Source: Bradysia coprophila
Taxonomy: Eukaryota; Arthropoda; Insecta; Diptera; Sciaridae
NCBI RefSeq assembly: GCF_014529535.1
Contig: NW_023503423.1
Coordinates: 6,558,473-6,622,472, forward strand
Length of the DNA: 64,000 nt
Direction: 5' to 3'
Made by a program: the position numbers and the translations under genes. Position 1 is the first letter of the stretch. Each line of letters starts with the position of its first letter. This document shows, in pieces, positions 1 to 11,453 of the stretch. Under the pieces are notes generated by a model, which was not told the DNA's origin, made no database searches, and saw only the letters and a list, made by a program, of their open reading frames with translations.

Positions 1-485
1 AATCTTTCGATAGATTGAGTTTCGGTTTAAAATGTCTAAAATTGATAGTAGCAATTAGAAGTGAAGATTTTGCCACGAAAATGTTTTGTTTTTGTTAAAA
101 GTTCATTGTCCTGGTATCTAGAGTTTATGATTAGAAGCTACTGCCATGTGTAATTTTTAGTCATCTGTTAGCGATGCAAAAGTAAAAACCACAGCATCCA
201 AATGTTTCAGATTTTTTTTTTTTGCTTTTCTTAAAGGATATTGATTTTCGAGTAAAGAAAATCGGTGAAAAAGTAAATAATTCTTCCATGCAAACTGGTC
301 TGTTATACTTCTTAATCAATGGTACAATTAAATATGGGTGAAAAATATCGTTATTATAATATTTTCCATACGCTTATGGTACTTTTCAATAGTTTTGCCA
401 GGCTCAACTTCCTTATCGTTGCTCATACAGATTTATGAAGTATGATAATAGTTTATTAAATAATTGGTAAAATGAAAAAAAATGT

Positions 486-712
486 TGCCTTCGATTAGGA
501 TTTGAACTCGTCTACTATGATGGTTACCTCAGTTGGTACAAATTTTTCGTTCAGAAGATTAATTTTTTAATCTTTGAAAGAGTAAAATCTCCGTAACAAC
601 GGTGCGAAAATAAATCTTGCTAAGATTACGAACCCAATAGCTCAGTGGTAAAGTACAGGACTGGAGATACGGAGGTACCGAGGTGAACGAGTTCAAATCC
701 TGATCAAATTAA
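486..712 (+). repeat. tRNA-like (SINE-type) element, left arm
   Basis: An A-box-like TAGCTCAGTGGT at 638-649 and a B-box-like GTTCAAATCC at 691-700 have tRNA spacing, and a poly-A run follows from about 714. The D stem is eroded, so this is not a working tRNA. A second B-box-like stretch lies in opposite orientation at about 499-510, making the element a foldback of tRNA-like halves. The mirror copy is at about 13752-13978. Confidence 0.6.
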
Positions 713-929
713 GTAAAAAAAAAACATTTAATTTCAACTAAACAAATATTTCCAATTTCAGAATAAATAAAACAATTAAATCTGACTCAATATTTCAAAT
801 AAATGTTGGAAAAATTTTTTTAATTTCAAAATAATAAAATTGAAATCCCTTTGAAGATTTCGATCTAATCCATCGACAGATTATTTTCGAAAGATTAAAT
901 GCAAGTAATCTTTCGAAGATTTGCAGGCA

Positions 930-3010
930 AAAATGCTAATTAATCGATAGTTAAAATTCAGTTTAGGGCAAAAAGTCTGTTTAAGAAATATTTAGAATGA
1001 ATGAAACTAATATTTAGTCAAATTAAAGCAAAATCGTCCAATATAATTTCTGTAGGGATAAGCTCGCGGAAGCTTATTTTATATTTTCCATTACGTATAA
1101 GGAAAATTAAGTTCGCCCGAATGTAAGAGGAAAATGACTAAACTGAAATTGGTCTCCGCGGAGGCTTATTTTTACAAGGTTCTCGATGAACTTGTTCAGC
1201 ACTCTGAAAACTTGCAGGGCAATCTTTATTTCATGGTTTTTTGGGCTTCGAAGGCACCGTGAACATTGTTTGAAAAAACTCAAAGTATTTTAATGACAAT
1301 TGATATGTTTTGCTCCACATGTTTTTTGTTCATAGTTCTCAAACCACTGGACCGACGTCGTTCAGACTTCAGTACTCTCACTTCCGATCGGGTGAAATGT
1401 ACAAAAATTCAGTAAACAATTTTATTTTCTTGAGCCAAGTGTACTTGCACTCAAGCCAAGATAAGTGACTCTCTTATTTTTCTATGCACAATATTAATGC
1501 GAAGCGACGACAGCTGCCAAATTGTTTAGTCAAAATTCAGCAAATTTTACTATTTTGAGAAAAAAGCGTCAATCGAAAATTATATTGCAGTTTTGTACTA
1601 CAAAACATTTAGAGATTACCCGGATGATCCACAAAGTCTACTTTTCTCACTTGCTTGCACATATCAAGATTGTCTGCCTGTCTTTTTTTCTATGCACAAA
1701 TCGTGCATGCAAAGCGACGACAATTGTCGTTTTTGTTGATTTGTTCTTTATTTCATGCGGCATGCGGGTGAATTTTTATGCGTACATTTCAGAGACTTTC
1801 GGATTTGTAGACAAAAATGCTCGTTAAATCGAGAGTCACTTTAGGGCAAAAATTCTGTTTAGGGAACTTATTTTTAGTCGAATTATCTACGAGTAATTAT
1901 ACCTAGAGGGAGGCAGCCATCACAGCCCACAAACCTTTTTATATTTTTTTGAGAAGGAATTTGTAGTTGGAAACATTTAAAATTCCCCATTTGATATAAT
2001 AGTTATTTGTTAACCAAGGAAAAAAAATGGAAATTTCATTTCGACTGTGTTTTCTTTGTGGCCAGAGCGTAGCGAATTTTTCACCCGAGAAAATGAAATT
2101 TCCTACTTTTTCCCCGAGGTCGACACATAATTTTTCACAAGGCATCCGGAGGTTCATCGGAGGTGAGAAAATGACTATTGTCTCTCCCATCGAAATCAAA
2201 TGGTATTATATCTGAAGTTATCTCGTACGCGTACATTTTCTTTTTGATTTCACAAAGTTGCCGATCACAAAAATATGCCGTCGATTCATATGCATTTTTT
2301 ATGCATAGAAAAATAAGACATAACAGGAACAAGCAATTTGTCTTACAAGAAAGTTGGTAGCATAACAATAAACACCAAAATGGTTTTGTGAGCTGGGCTG
2401 TTTATAGACGGTACATTCCCTGCGAGAAAATTGTTTAGTTAAAATTCAGCGAGTTTTACTATTTTCAGAAAAAAGCGTCCTTCGAAAATTGAATTGTAGT
2501 TATGTAGTACGAAACATTGTAATTTTAGAGATTACCCGGATGATCCACAAAGTCTACCTTTCTCACTTGCTTGCAGCACATATCAAGATTGCCTGTCTTT
2601 TTTTCTATGCACAAATTATGCATGCAAAGCGACGACGATTATTGTCGTCTTTGTTGATTTGTTCTATGCGGCATGCGGGTGAATTTTTATGCGTACATTT
2701 CAGAGACTTTTCGGATTTGTAGACAAAAATGCTCGTTAAATCGAGAGTTAACATTCAGTTTAGGGCAAAAATTGTGTTTAGGGAACAGAATGAAACTTTT
2801 TTTTAGTCAAATTGTAGAAAAATCGTCCCCTGTAGGAATGAGCTAACGGAAGTTAGATTTATATTTTCCATTATGTATAAGGAGAATTAAGTTGGCTCGA
2901 AGACAAATAATGTATTTCATGTTTTGTAAAAGGAAAATGACAAAACAGAAATTGGCTTTCGCCGGGGCTAATTCTTACAAGGTTCTCGAGGAACATTTTC
3001 TGTAACATTT
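930..3010 (+). repeat. Duplicated blocks inside the palindrome arm
   Basis: Two diverged direct copies of a block lie within the arm. About 1520-1870 matches about 2434-2795 over roughly 350 bases, including the shared stretch ATTACCCGGATGATCCAC and a TGCAT-centred palindrome. About 960-1195 matches about 2755-3000. The long open frames across them (101 and 77 codons) are repeats of each other, lack normal starts and resemble no protein family, so I treat this as non-coding repeat. Mirror copies occupy about 11454-13534. Confidence 0.65.
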
Positions 3011-3997
3011 TCTGTTGAACGGAACCTGCCTGTACTAGCAATGTAGTTCAGTGAGAAAAGTCGAATTCATCCGTGTACAAAATCTCTGAATTTTCCAGAG
3101 ATTGTTTGAGAAGAAATTCGTAACTTTTTAAATTCCCCAGTTGATATAATAGTTATTTCAGAAATTTTGTTTGAAAATGATTCCAACTTATTTATTTGTG
3201 GGAATTCAATCCCGTATGATTGCTAACAAATATCATCGCCCGTAGGCATATACGATGACAAAGAGTTTTACTTATAATAATTCCTAACCGGTGGCGCTAT
3301 TAACGTTATTGACCCGGAGAATGGCCTGAACCCTTCAGTGAGGAAAAGAAAAGCAAGATATTATACAAAATTGAATTGTTTCCCACGATTGTTTCGTTTG
3401 CTCAGCTGTTGATATCGCATACAGGTCATTGAACTAAGCCAATTGATCAGCTGTGAGGTGGTGATTGACATTCGTATTCATAATCATAACAAAGGACATC
3501 GTTGACCAGTTTCCACTCGAAACACTTGTTTTGACGCCGCGTTCTCTTTGATTCAACTAAAATTGTGCTCGATAAATTTGTCCTAAACGGATTGAAATTT
3601 AAAGGACCTTGTTGGATAAACCATAACCAGATCGACCAGAAAAATGAAATTCTCAGCGAGAACCCATTTGAAGTGATGAGTTTGGTTTTTGCTTGACTAG
3701 TGTGTGACGAATATTTATTTCATAAATGGAGCACTAGTTGATGGGAACGAAACGTGCTTAAGATGAATCGTTTGGTGATAAAGGAAGGAAGCGTTCGGTG
3801 GAGTAAACCAACGGCCAAGTCCTGTAATTCGACACCAATACTGCAACGTTGGATGATTCAGTTGTTTATTAAAGCGATGAACCAACACAAAAATTTAACT
3901 GAAACTCGATCAAAGCTAAGTGTTTGTTGATATTTTATCTACATTTGTCAACTTCCCTTTTACTTAATCCTAGGTTTGCAAGTGGGCCAAGTTAGGG

Positions 3998-5424
3998 ACT
4001 GAGTAGTTGGCACAGGTCAATTAACTATTCGAATGCAGATATCCTTTTGTTAACTAGAACAGTTGTTGACATGAAAGAGTATGATTGTTAATCAGTTTCA
4101 GGCGAACCGTAGATGAAGAAAGATTTAAATAAAATTTGATTCGTTTACGTTGAGAAAAGTCGGATGTTTTATTAGGCTACGGCCTTGCCTGATCCTATAT
4201 GGAGGCTCAACCGCTTTTGGACCTTTAAGGGATGTAAATTGTGAGAAAAATTAAAAGACAATTGAGAAAATCCATTTAAAGTTTGCAAAGTGAATTGTGT
4301 AAAGACGATTTTGAACAATAGAAAACCGAAAGTAAATGAAAAGAAGCACGTGGAGAAAAGAATCGCAAAGAGTCCGGGTGAATGCTGAGTAGATTTATGC
4401 CGAACAAATCGCAAAGAGTCCGGGTGAATGCTGAGTGGATTTACGCCAAACTAATCGCGAAGAGTCCGGGTGAATGCTGAGTGGATTTACGCCGAACAAA
4501 TCGCAAAGAGTCCGGGTGAATGCTGAGTGGATTTACGCCGAACAAATCGCAAAGAGTCCGGGTGAATGCTGAGTGGGTTTACGCCGAACAAATCGCAAAG
4601 AGTCCGGGTGAATGCTGAGTGGATTTACGCCGAACAAATCGCAAAGAGTCCGGGTGAATGCTGAGTGAATTTACGCCGAACAAATCGAAATGAAGATAAC
4701 AAACAACTGCTAAGAAGTAAAGAATGAGATGGGACGAAAAGAAGCTGGAAAGAAATCGAACACGCAACGCGACGAAAAAGTAATTTTAAAGTTGGCATAC
4801 GAACTTTAAAAGTTCCAGAAACATCGAATCGACAGCAACGTGGTGTATACAATTCGAAACAATAAGCAGGTTGGCGAGACAACAACAAAAAACAGATCGA
4901 ACAGTGACTTGCAGTACAATTGTCGCTTATATGTTGAACTTCGATTTGGTTGGTAAATCGGAATCGTGCGGCAAGGCTGGTTGTATAATTTTCGGATCAT
5001 ACGATGCGACGACTTGGATAATTTTGAGTTTCGAATATACGAGGAATGTGGACGATTTTGATGTGAACATGAAACGTTGCAATGGCGATGAATATGGCAA
5101 AAGTGTTTGGATTTATCATTCGTTACATTTGTGAATTTACCATTCGTTATATTTGTAAAGAGGGTTGTGTGGTTGAACACATTTGAGGTCAAATGTTTTG
5201 TTAAGAGGGGGTTGTGTGGGAACTGAGTAGTTGGCACAGGTCAATTAACTATTCGAATGCAGATATCCTTTTGTTAACTAGAACAGTTGTTGACATGAAA
5301 GAGTATGATTGTTAATCAGTTTCAGGCGAACCGTAGATGAAGAAAGATTTAAATAAAATTTGATTCGTTTACGTTGAGAAAAGTCGGATGTTTTATTAGG
5401 CTACGGCCTTGCCTGATCCTATAT
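3998..5424 (+). mobile_element. Small non-coding LTR retrotransposon (TRIM-like), left arm only
   Basis: Two direct repeats of about 203 bases, identical by eye, lie at 3998-4200 and 5222-5424. A TGG-starting primer-binding-site-like stretch follows the first from 4200, and a purine run AAGAGGGGG at 5203-5211 precedes the second. The 3' LTR probably really starts at TGTGTGGG (5213), which makes the 5' copy about nine bases short. The roughly 1 kb interior has no credible gag or pol and contains a 46-bp tandem array. The right arm has the unoccupied site. No clean target duplication is visible; one base of the target seems lost. The element must be mobilised by enzymes from elsewhere. Confidence 0.75.
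4361..4690 (+). repeat. 46-bp tandem repeat, seven copies
   Basis: Units start at 4361, 4407, 4453, 4499, 4545, 4591 and 4637, an exact 46-base period with only a few substitutions. Each contains AGAGTCCGGGTGAATGCTGA. A partial eighth unit breaks off near 4690. The array lies inside the small LTR element. The period is not a multiple of three, so a reading frame shifts from unit to unit, which argues against a repeated peptide. Confidence 0.95.
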
Positions 5425-6019
5425 AGCGACCCCAAACATGGGTACTGGAACAACCATGTTCGTGGGTTGTTTCAAACGATTCGGTCATCAAACTGTATCG
5501 GATGACCATGATATGGATGTGACTCGAAAATTTGTATGACTTCATGAAACGCTCCGGAATTTTTGTGATGATACGGTCAGTGAGTTTGTTTTTCTTTTTG
5601 TTGTTGAATGGCTGACTGGATTGTATTTATTGGTTTTTGTTGATCCGATATGACCTAATTGTCCTTATAACGTAGCTATTGTTGTCGATATAATTATTGT
5701 TGCCGGATGGAGTTTAATCCAATAATTTGGTGTTGGTCTTCCCGACCCCAAGTACGTTCATCAGCTCTACAACCGAATTTCTTTTGATTGGCCACCAACT
5801 CATCAAGGATTTGTTGAACAATTTTCCAATAATTTCCAAACGGTAACGCCCATTCTATGATTTCGAAAAAAAATTGTCACGTTCGGACCAAATTTGAAAT
5901 ACGTTGAATTAAACGCAACGCCTTTAAATGGAAAATCTTCGATTCTGCTTGCTGCTAACGGTTGATTGATTCAAATACGACGTAAGGGTTTCGTCGATTG
6001 TAGGTGCGGTAGACTTTCG

Positions 6020-6430
6020 CTAATTGATGCTGCTGCTTGTTGAATTCTGGCGAGTTTGCCAGAACAGTGCCATTACATTTTCTTTTTGTTGTTCGATGAC
6101 CCTCACTACCTCGCTTATTTGAATTGATTGATTGGAACTTTGTGCTTCCAGAAGGTCGAAGTATGAATATGTCAGCACAACGGAAGCATCGAAAATACTG
6201 AAAGCTACGTCATACTTTTTCGATACAGTTTCTTCATGTTTGATTTGAAAACTAAAATCTGTTGACTCCATCATCGTTGTATTAGCATCGTAAATTTTGT
6301 CCCATAAAGTCGTGACGACCTTGAGTTTTCTATCGAGAAGTATCTTTGTAATTTCATCGACCTTCAATTCCTCGTAGAATTCCTCCAAATCTTTGATATT
6401 CTGTTCATGTATCTCCAATAATCTTTGCAT
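6020..6430 (-). CDS. gag-like 136-residue ORF, left arm copy
   Basis: Mirror copy of the right-arm ORF, encoding the same 136 residues. The flanking nucleotides are also conserved, so the identity reflects recent duplication or gene conversion of the whole arm and says little about selection on this frame. The opposite-strand frame at 6393-6629 is a shadow. Confidence 0.4.
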   Translation of the reverse strand: MQRLLEIHEQNIKDLEEFYEELKVDEITKILLDRKLKVVTTLWDKIYDANTTMMESTDFSFQIKHEETVSKKYDVAFSIFDASVVLTYSYFDLLEAQSSNQSIQISEVVRVIEQQKENVMALFWQTRQNSTSSSIN

Positions 6431-6970
6431 TTTAATATTTTCTATTCATTTCCAGATATTCAAACACAGAACGTTGATCAATTTGCTCATGATGACGAGG
6501 TCAACTCTACGACCGTTTAATTATGAATTTAATAGATTCCAATGTACGGTTGATTTTAATAAAATTGTTGAATTAGTTGCTGACTTCGTTGTTCCTCTTC
6601 ACCAAATTAGGGAACCCTTGGCCAGATGAACTTACGTTAATGACCGTCGATCCACAGAAAAATGTTATGCTGGCAAAGACTGTTCTCGTACTGTGTATAG
6701 TATGTGTGGCGACTTTCTTTTGTTCGTCGCAATTCGTTTACTGATGATGGTTGCACTTTATGTGATTTTATTAAAAAATTAATCTTGTGCGGCCGTTTAA
6801 TATGCTGTTGCCGATTATTTGATTTTATTACAATTATTTGTGGCCGTTAATTTTTCAGTAGCCGTTTCTTTAATTTCTCGGTTTTTTGTCTGTTTGGCCG
6901 GAACTTTTCACTGTCGGCGTTTTAACTTTGTTTAGCCGATAGTTTTATGTAATTTTATTTTAAATTGTTT

Positions 6971-8914
6971 GGTGTAATTGATCGATATTTAATAAATTTT
7001 TAAATTCGCAGCCAAATTACAGATGGCCTTCCTTTGTTCTTTAATTCAATTTTTAATAGTGGACTGTATTTTATTTTATTTCACTGGGGAATTAAAAAAA
7101 TTTGACTATTGTCTCTCGCATCGAAATCAACAAAGTAGAAATGTATGACAAATCAACAAGCACGACCACTTTTGTATGCATAATTTATGCATAGAAAAAA
7201 AGACTTGTGTAAGTAAATAAGAAAAGTATACATCTAATCCGGGTAATCTCTAAAGTTAAAAAATTTTCTCACCAACTAATTTGCTATAGACCAGCACTTT
7301 ATTTCTATATGCATATTTCTTCATACATATTTATCTTGAAATCGTTAAGTTTTGTCCTATTGAAGGCAATTTTCTTCAGTCCATCTTGCACACGCAAATT
7401 TAATGCTTATTATCCCTTTTACGAAATTTTAGTGAAGTAAAACTGTGTGTGAGTTCACCTATTACGCAGTTGAAAATTGCGTTATTTTGCACCGTGTGCC
7501 AAATTACCACACGCCATTCAGCTCACTATTTTATAGAAAAAAGCAAATCAAATTTTACGTCTAACGTCTTAATGTCAGTCTTTATTTCTATGCACAAATT
7601 ATGCATACAAAGCGACGACAGTTGTCGTGTTTGTTGATTTTTGCTATAGGTCAACGCACTTCAAGCAAAAGTGATCATAGTTGACAGCTGCCAAATAGAG
7701 TAATATTTTGTATGAAATGGTTTTTTACAGTGCTGTACAGTTGTGTGACACACTGTCACGTTTCGGTACCCCATTTAGAGTACCACGCATGCTTGAAGTG
7801 CGTTGTATCGGTACATCTCATAAAAGTGAATTTTTGAACGTAACTTTCACAGAATTTTTGGATCTGTAGGCAAAAACGGTCGTTAATCGAGAGTTAAAAT
7901 GCAGTTTAGGGAATAAGTCGTAATGAAACTAAGTCAAATCATCACAAAATCCTTCGCTGATAACATTTATGTAAGAATTGGCCCGCGAAGCCTATGTTAT
8001 GATTTTACTTGAACAAAACATACGCCTCTCTGGAAGACATTGTAAACGTTCTGGTTAAGGTACTGCGAAATTGTGCAACTTTTTTTTTATTTTCACATTT
8101 GGATCAATTTTCATAAATTATTCTGTGGAAAGAAATTTGTATCCAAAACGACGGCCCATTATAGACACTCGGTGGCTACATGCAGATTTGCAACAGATTT
8201 GTTGGTGTAGTCTTCGTTCTTCACTCTAACACCAGCTCGAACACCAGCTTTATGTTGCGCAGAGGCATTTCGTTTTTAGATGCGACAATTAAATGAAGCG
8301 GAGACGCTTAATTGAGATCGTGCACAAACGACTCCATATATCCACTTGAATCGACAGAACAAATCAAACATTCTTCAGGTCATCTTTAATGATCGCTAAA
8401 CGTAGGAAATTGCGACTTCCTCTGATCCATCTGTTCAGTTTTTGATAACCACATACAAAGCTCTCTTTTTGTCACCGTCCGATCGAAGTTTCAAGCAGTC
8501 GCAGAGCAGATGAAGCGGTGATACAAATTTCCTTAGCAAGCTATCTTCTCTCTTCGTAGTTGACGCAGTGAATCTAAATCACAAGCACTTCTTATCTAGA
8601 ACACAGCATCTAACTCCGGTCCCAGTAACAACAAATAATATTGTCATTCTTTGGCTGGCACTATGCGACCAACTTTCATGTAAGACAAAAAAAAACCCAA
8701 CCCGCTCATCTCTAGTCGACGGAATAATACATTTAACTATCAACAGAGTAAAAACCTGTTTTTCTGGAAAAGTTTCTAGATCCGTAGGCCCATCTTTGAA
8801 CTTAATCTCGGGAATTCCATTCTTCGTCGATTAAAAAAAATAATAATCAAAATCGGTTTTATTTCCATAAGATCGGGGGAATAAACAGTTTTGAGATATC
8901 GTAAACAAAATTAA
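6971..8914. other. Spacer between the palindrome arms, no gene
   Basis: About 1.94 kb of unique centre separates the two arms. It contains diverged copies of arm motifs: the palindromic TGCAT core near 7160-7200 and 7582-7630, and the block starting GGCAAAAA near 7870. It also holds a small TIR element at 7652-7805. No open frame of convincing length or codon usage is present. A real spacer with its own content argues against a simple hairpin sequencing artefact. Confidence 0.7.
7652..7805. mobile_element. MITE with 16-bp terminal inverted repeats
   Basis: The ends are CAACGCACTTCAAGCA and its reverse complement, enclosing about 120 bases without coding capacity. The interior block around GTGTGACACAC is shared with a degenerate relative at about 37605-37720. 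The target duplication is not clear. It sits in the palindrome spacer. Confidence 0.65.
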
Positions 8915-9454
8915 ACAAAATTTAAAATAAAATTACATAAAACTATCGGCTAAACAAAGTTAAAACGCCGACAGTGAAAAGTTCCGGCCAAACAGACAAA
9001 AAACCGAGAAATTAAAGAAACGGCTACTGAAAAATTAACGGCCACAAATAATTGTAATAAAATCAAATAATCGGCAACAGCATATTAAACGGCCGCACAA
9101 GATTAATTTTTTAATAAAATCACATAAAGTGCAACCATCATCAGTAAACGAATTGCGACGAACAAAAGAAAGTCGCCACACATACTATACACAGTACGAG
9201 AACAGTCTTTGCCAGCATAACATTTTTCTGTGGATCGACGGTCATTAACGTAAGTTCATCTGGCCAAGGGTTCCCTAATTTGGTGAAGAGGAACAACGAA
9301 GTCAGCAACTAATTCAACAATTTTATTAAAATCAACCGTACATTGGAATCTATTAAATTCATAATTAAACGGTCGTAGAGTTGACCACGTCATCATGAGC
9401 AAATTGATCAACGTTCTGTGTTTGAATATCTGGAAATGAATAGAAAATATTAAA

Positions 9455-9865
9455 ATGCAAAGACTATTGGAGATACATGAACAGAATATCAAAGATTTGG
9501 AGGAATTCTACGAGGAATTGAAGGTCGATGAAATTACAAAGATACTTCTCGATAGAAAACTCAAGGTCGTCACGACTTTATGGGACAAAATTTACGATGC
9601 TAATACAACGATGATGGAGTCAACAGATTTTAGTTTTCAAATCAAACATGAAGAAACTGTATCGAAAAAGTATGACGTAGCTTTCAGTATTTTCGATGCT
9701 TCCGTTGTGCTGACATATTCATACTTCGACCTTCTGGAAGCACAAAGTTCCAATCAATCAATTCAAATAAGCGAGGTAGTGAGGGTCATCGAACAACAAA
9801 AAGAAAATGTAATGGCACTGTTCTGGCAAACTCGCCAGAATTCAACAAGCAGCAGCATCAATTAG
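9455..9865 (+). CDS. gag-like 136-residue ORF, right arm
   Basis: An intact ATG-to-stop frame of 136 codons follows AT-rich leader sequence. The product is predicted to be largely helical: a charged, coiled-coil-like start (residues 1-40, KDLEEFYEELKVDEITKIL), a central segment with LWDKIYDAN at about 43-51, and a Ser/Asn-rich end. The layout resembles the N-terminal helical region of retrotransposon gag proteins such as BEL/Pao, but no diagnostic nucleocapsid motif is present. Downstream frames to about 10450 are broken, so if this is gag it is truncated or the element is non-autonomous. An exact protein copy lies in the left arm. The family assignment is tentative. Confidence 0.4.
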   Translation: MQRLLEIHEQNIKDLEEFYEELKVDEITKILLDRKLKVVTTLWDKIYDANTTMMESTDFSFQIKHEETVSKKYDVAFSIFDASVVLTYSYFDLLEAQSSNQSIQISEVVRVIEQQKENVMALFWQTRQNSTSSSIN

Positions 9866-11453
9866 CGAAAGTCTACCGCACCTACAATCGACGAAACCCT
9901 TACGTCGTATTTGAATCAATCAACCGTTAGCAGCAAGCAGAATCGAAGATTTTCCATTTAAAGGCGTTGCGTTTAATTCAACGTATTTCAAATTTGGTCC
10001 GAACGTGACAATTTTTTTTCGAAATCATAGAATGGGCGTTACCGTTTGGAAATTATTGGAAAATTGTTCAACAAATCCTTGATGAGTTGGTGGCCAATCA
10101 AAAGAAATTCGGTTGTAGAGCTGATGAACGTACTTGGGGTCGGGAAGACCAACACCAAATTATTGGATTAAACTCCATCCGGCAACAATAATTATATCGA
10201 CAACAATAGCTACGTTATAAGGACAATTAGGTCATATCGGATCAACAAAAACCAATAAATACAATCCAGTCAGCCATTCAACAACAAAAAGAAAAACAAA
10301 CTCACTGACCGTATCATCACAAAAATTCCGGAGCGTTTCATGAAGTCATACAAATTTTCGAGTCACATCCATATCATGGTCATCCGATACAGTTTGATGA
10401 CCGAATCGTTTGAAACAACCCACGAACATGGTTGTTCCAGTACCCATGTTTGGGGTCGCTATTAGTCCCTAACTTGGCCCACTTGCAAACCTAGGATTAA
10501 GTAAAAGGGAAGTTGACAAATGTAGATAAAATATCAACAAACACTTAGCTTTGATCGAGTTTCAGTTAAATTTTTGTGTTGGTTCATCGCTTTAATAAAC
10601 AACTGAATCATCCAACGTTGCAGTATTGGTGTCGAATTACAGGACTTGGCCGTTGGTTTACTCCACCGAACGCTTCCTTCCTTTATCACCAAACGATTCA
10701 TCTTAAGCACGTTTCGTTCCCATCAACTAGTGCTCCATTTATGAAATAAATATTCGTCACACACTAGTCAAGCAAAAACCAAACTCATCACTTCAAATGG
10801 GTTCTCGCTGAGAATTTCATTTTTCTGGTCGATCTGGTTATGGTTTATCCAACAAGGTCCTTTAAATTTCAATCCGTTTAGGACAAATTTATCGAGCACA
10901 ATTTTAGTTGAATCAAAGAGAACGCGGCGTCAAAACAAGTGTTTCGAGTGGAAACTGGTCAACGATGTCCTTTGTTATGATTATGAATACGAATGTCAAT
11001 CACCACCTCACAGCTGATCAATTGGCTTAGTTCAATGACCTGTATGCGATATCAACAGCTGAGCAAACGAAACAATCGTGGGAAACAATTCAATTTTGTA
11101 TAATATCTTGCTTTTCTTTTCCTCACTGAAGGGTTCAGGCCATTCTCCGGGTCAATAACGTTAATAGCGCCACCGGTTAGGAATTATTATAAGTAAAACT
11201 CTTTGTCATCGTATATGCCTACGGGCGATGATATTTGTTAGCAATCATACGGGATTGAATTCCCACAAATAAATAAGTTGGAATCATTTTCAAACAAAAT
11301 TTCTGAAATAACTATTATATCAACTGGGGAATTTAAAAAGTTACGAATTTCTTCTCAAACAATCTCTGGAAAATTCAGAGATTTTGTACACGGATGAATT
11401 CGACTTTTCTCACTGAACTACATTGCTAGTACAGGCAGGTTCCGTTCAACAGA

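Larger units (their letters stand above)
1..6970. repeat. Left arm of giant inverted repeat
   Basis: The reverse complement of this stretch recurs at 8915-14463. From 1 to about 4000 paired positions add to 14464; from about 5425 to 6970 they add to 15885. The 1421-base difference is an insertion present only in this arm. I found only scattered single-base differences, for example near 6497 (A versus T on the same strand) and 6419, so the arms look more than 99% identical, although I could not align them fully. Pairing runs to base 1, so the arm probably continues beyond the window. Pairing breaks down at about 6965-6970. Confidence 0.95.

Noticed and set aside
631..705. True tRNA gene
   Set aside because: A and B boxes are present but D and acceptor stems do not form; a tRNA-derived repeat is the better reading.
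1522..1827. 101-codon frame in the palindrome arm
   Set aside because: Begins at TTG, belongs to a duplicated non-coding block and is present again in diverged form with a different frame length.
4806..5237. 143-codon minus-strand frame in the LTR element
   Set aside because: Starts without support, overlaps an equally open plus-strand frame and shows no gag, protease or reverse-transcriptase feature.
6393..6629. 78-codon frame opposite the gag-like ORF
   Set aside because: Antisense shadow of the ORF and its leader; changes between arms are not frame-preserving evidence.
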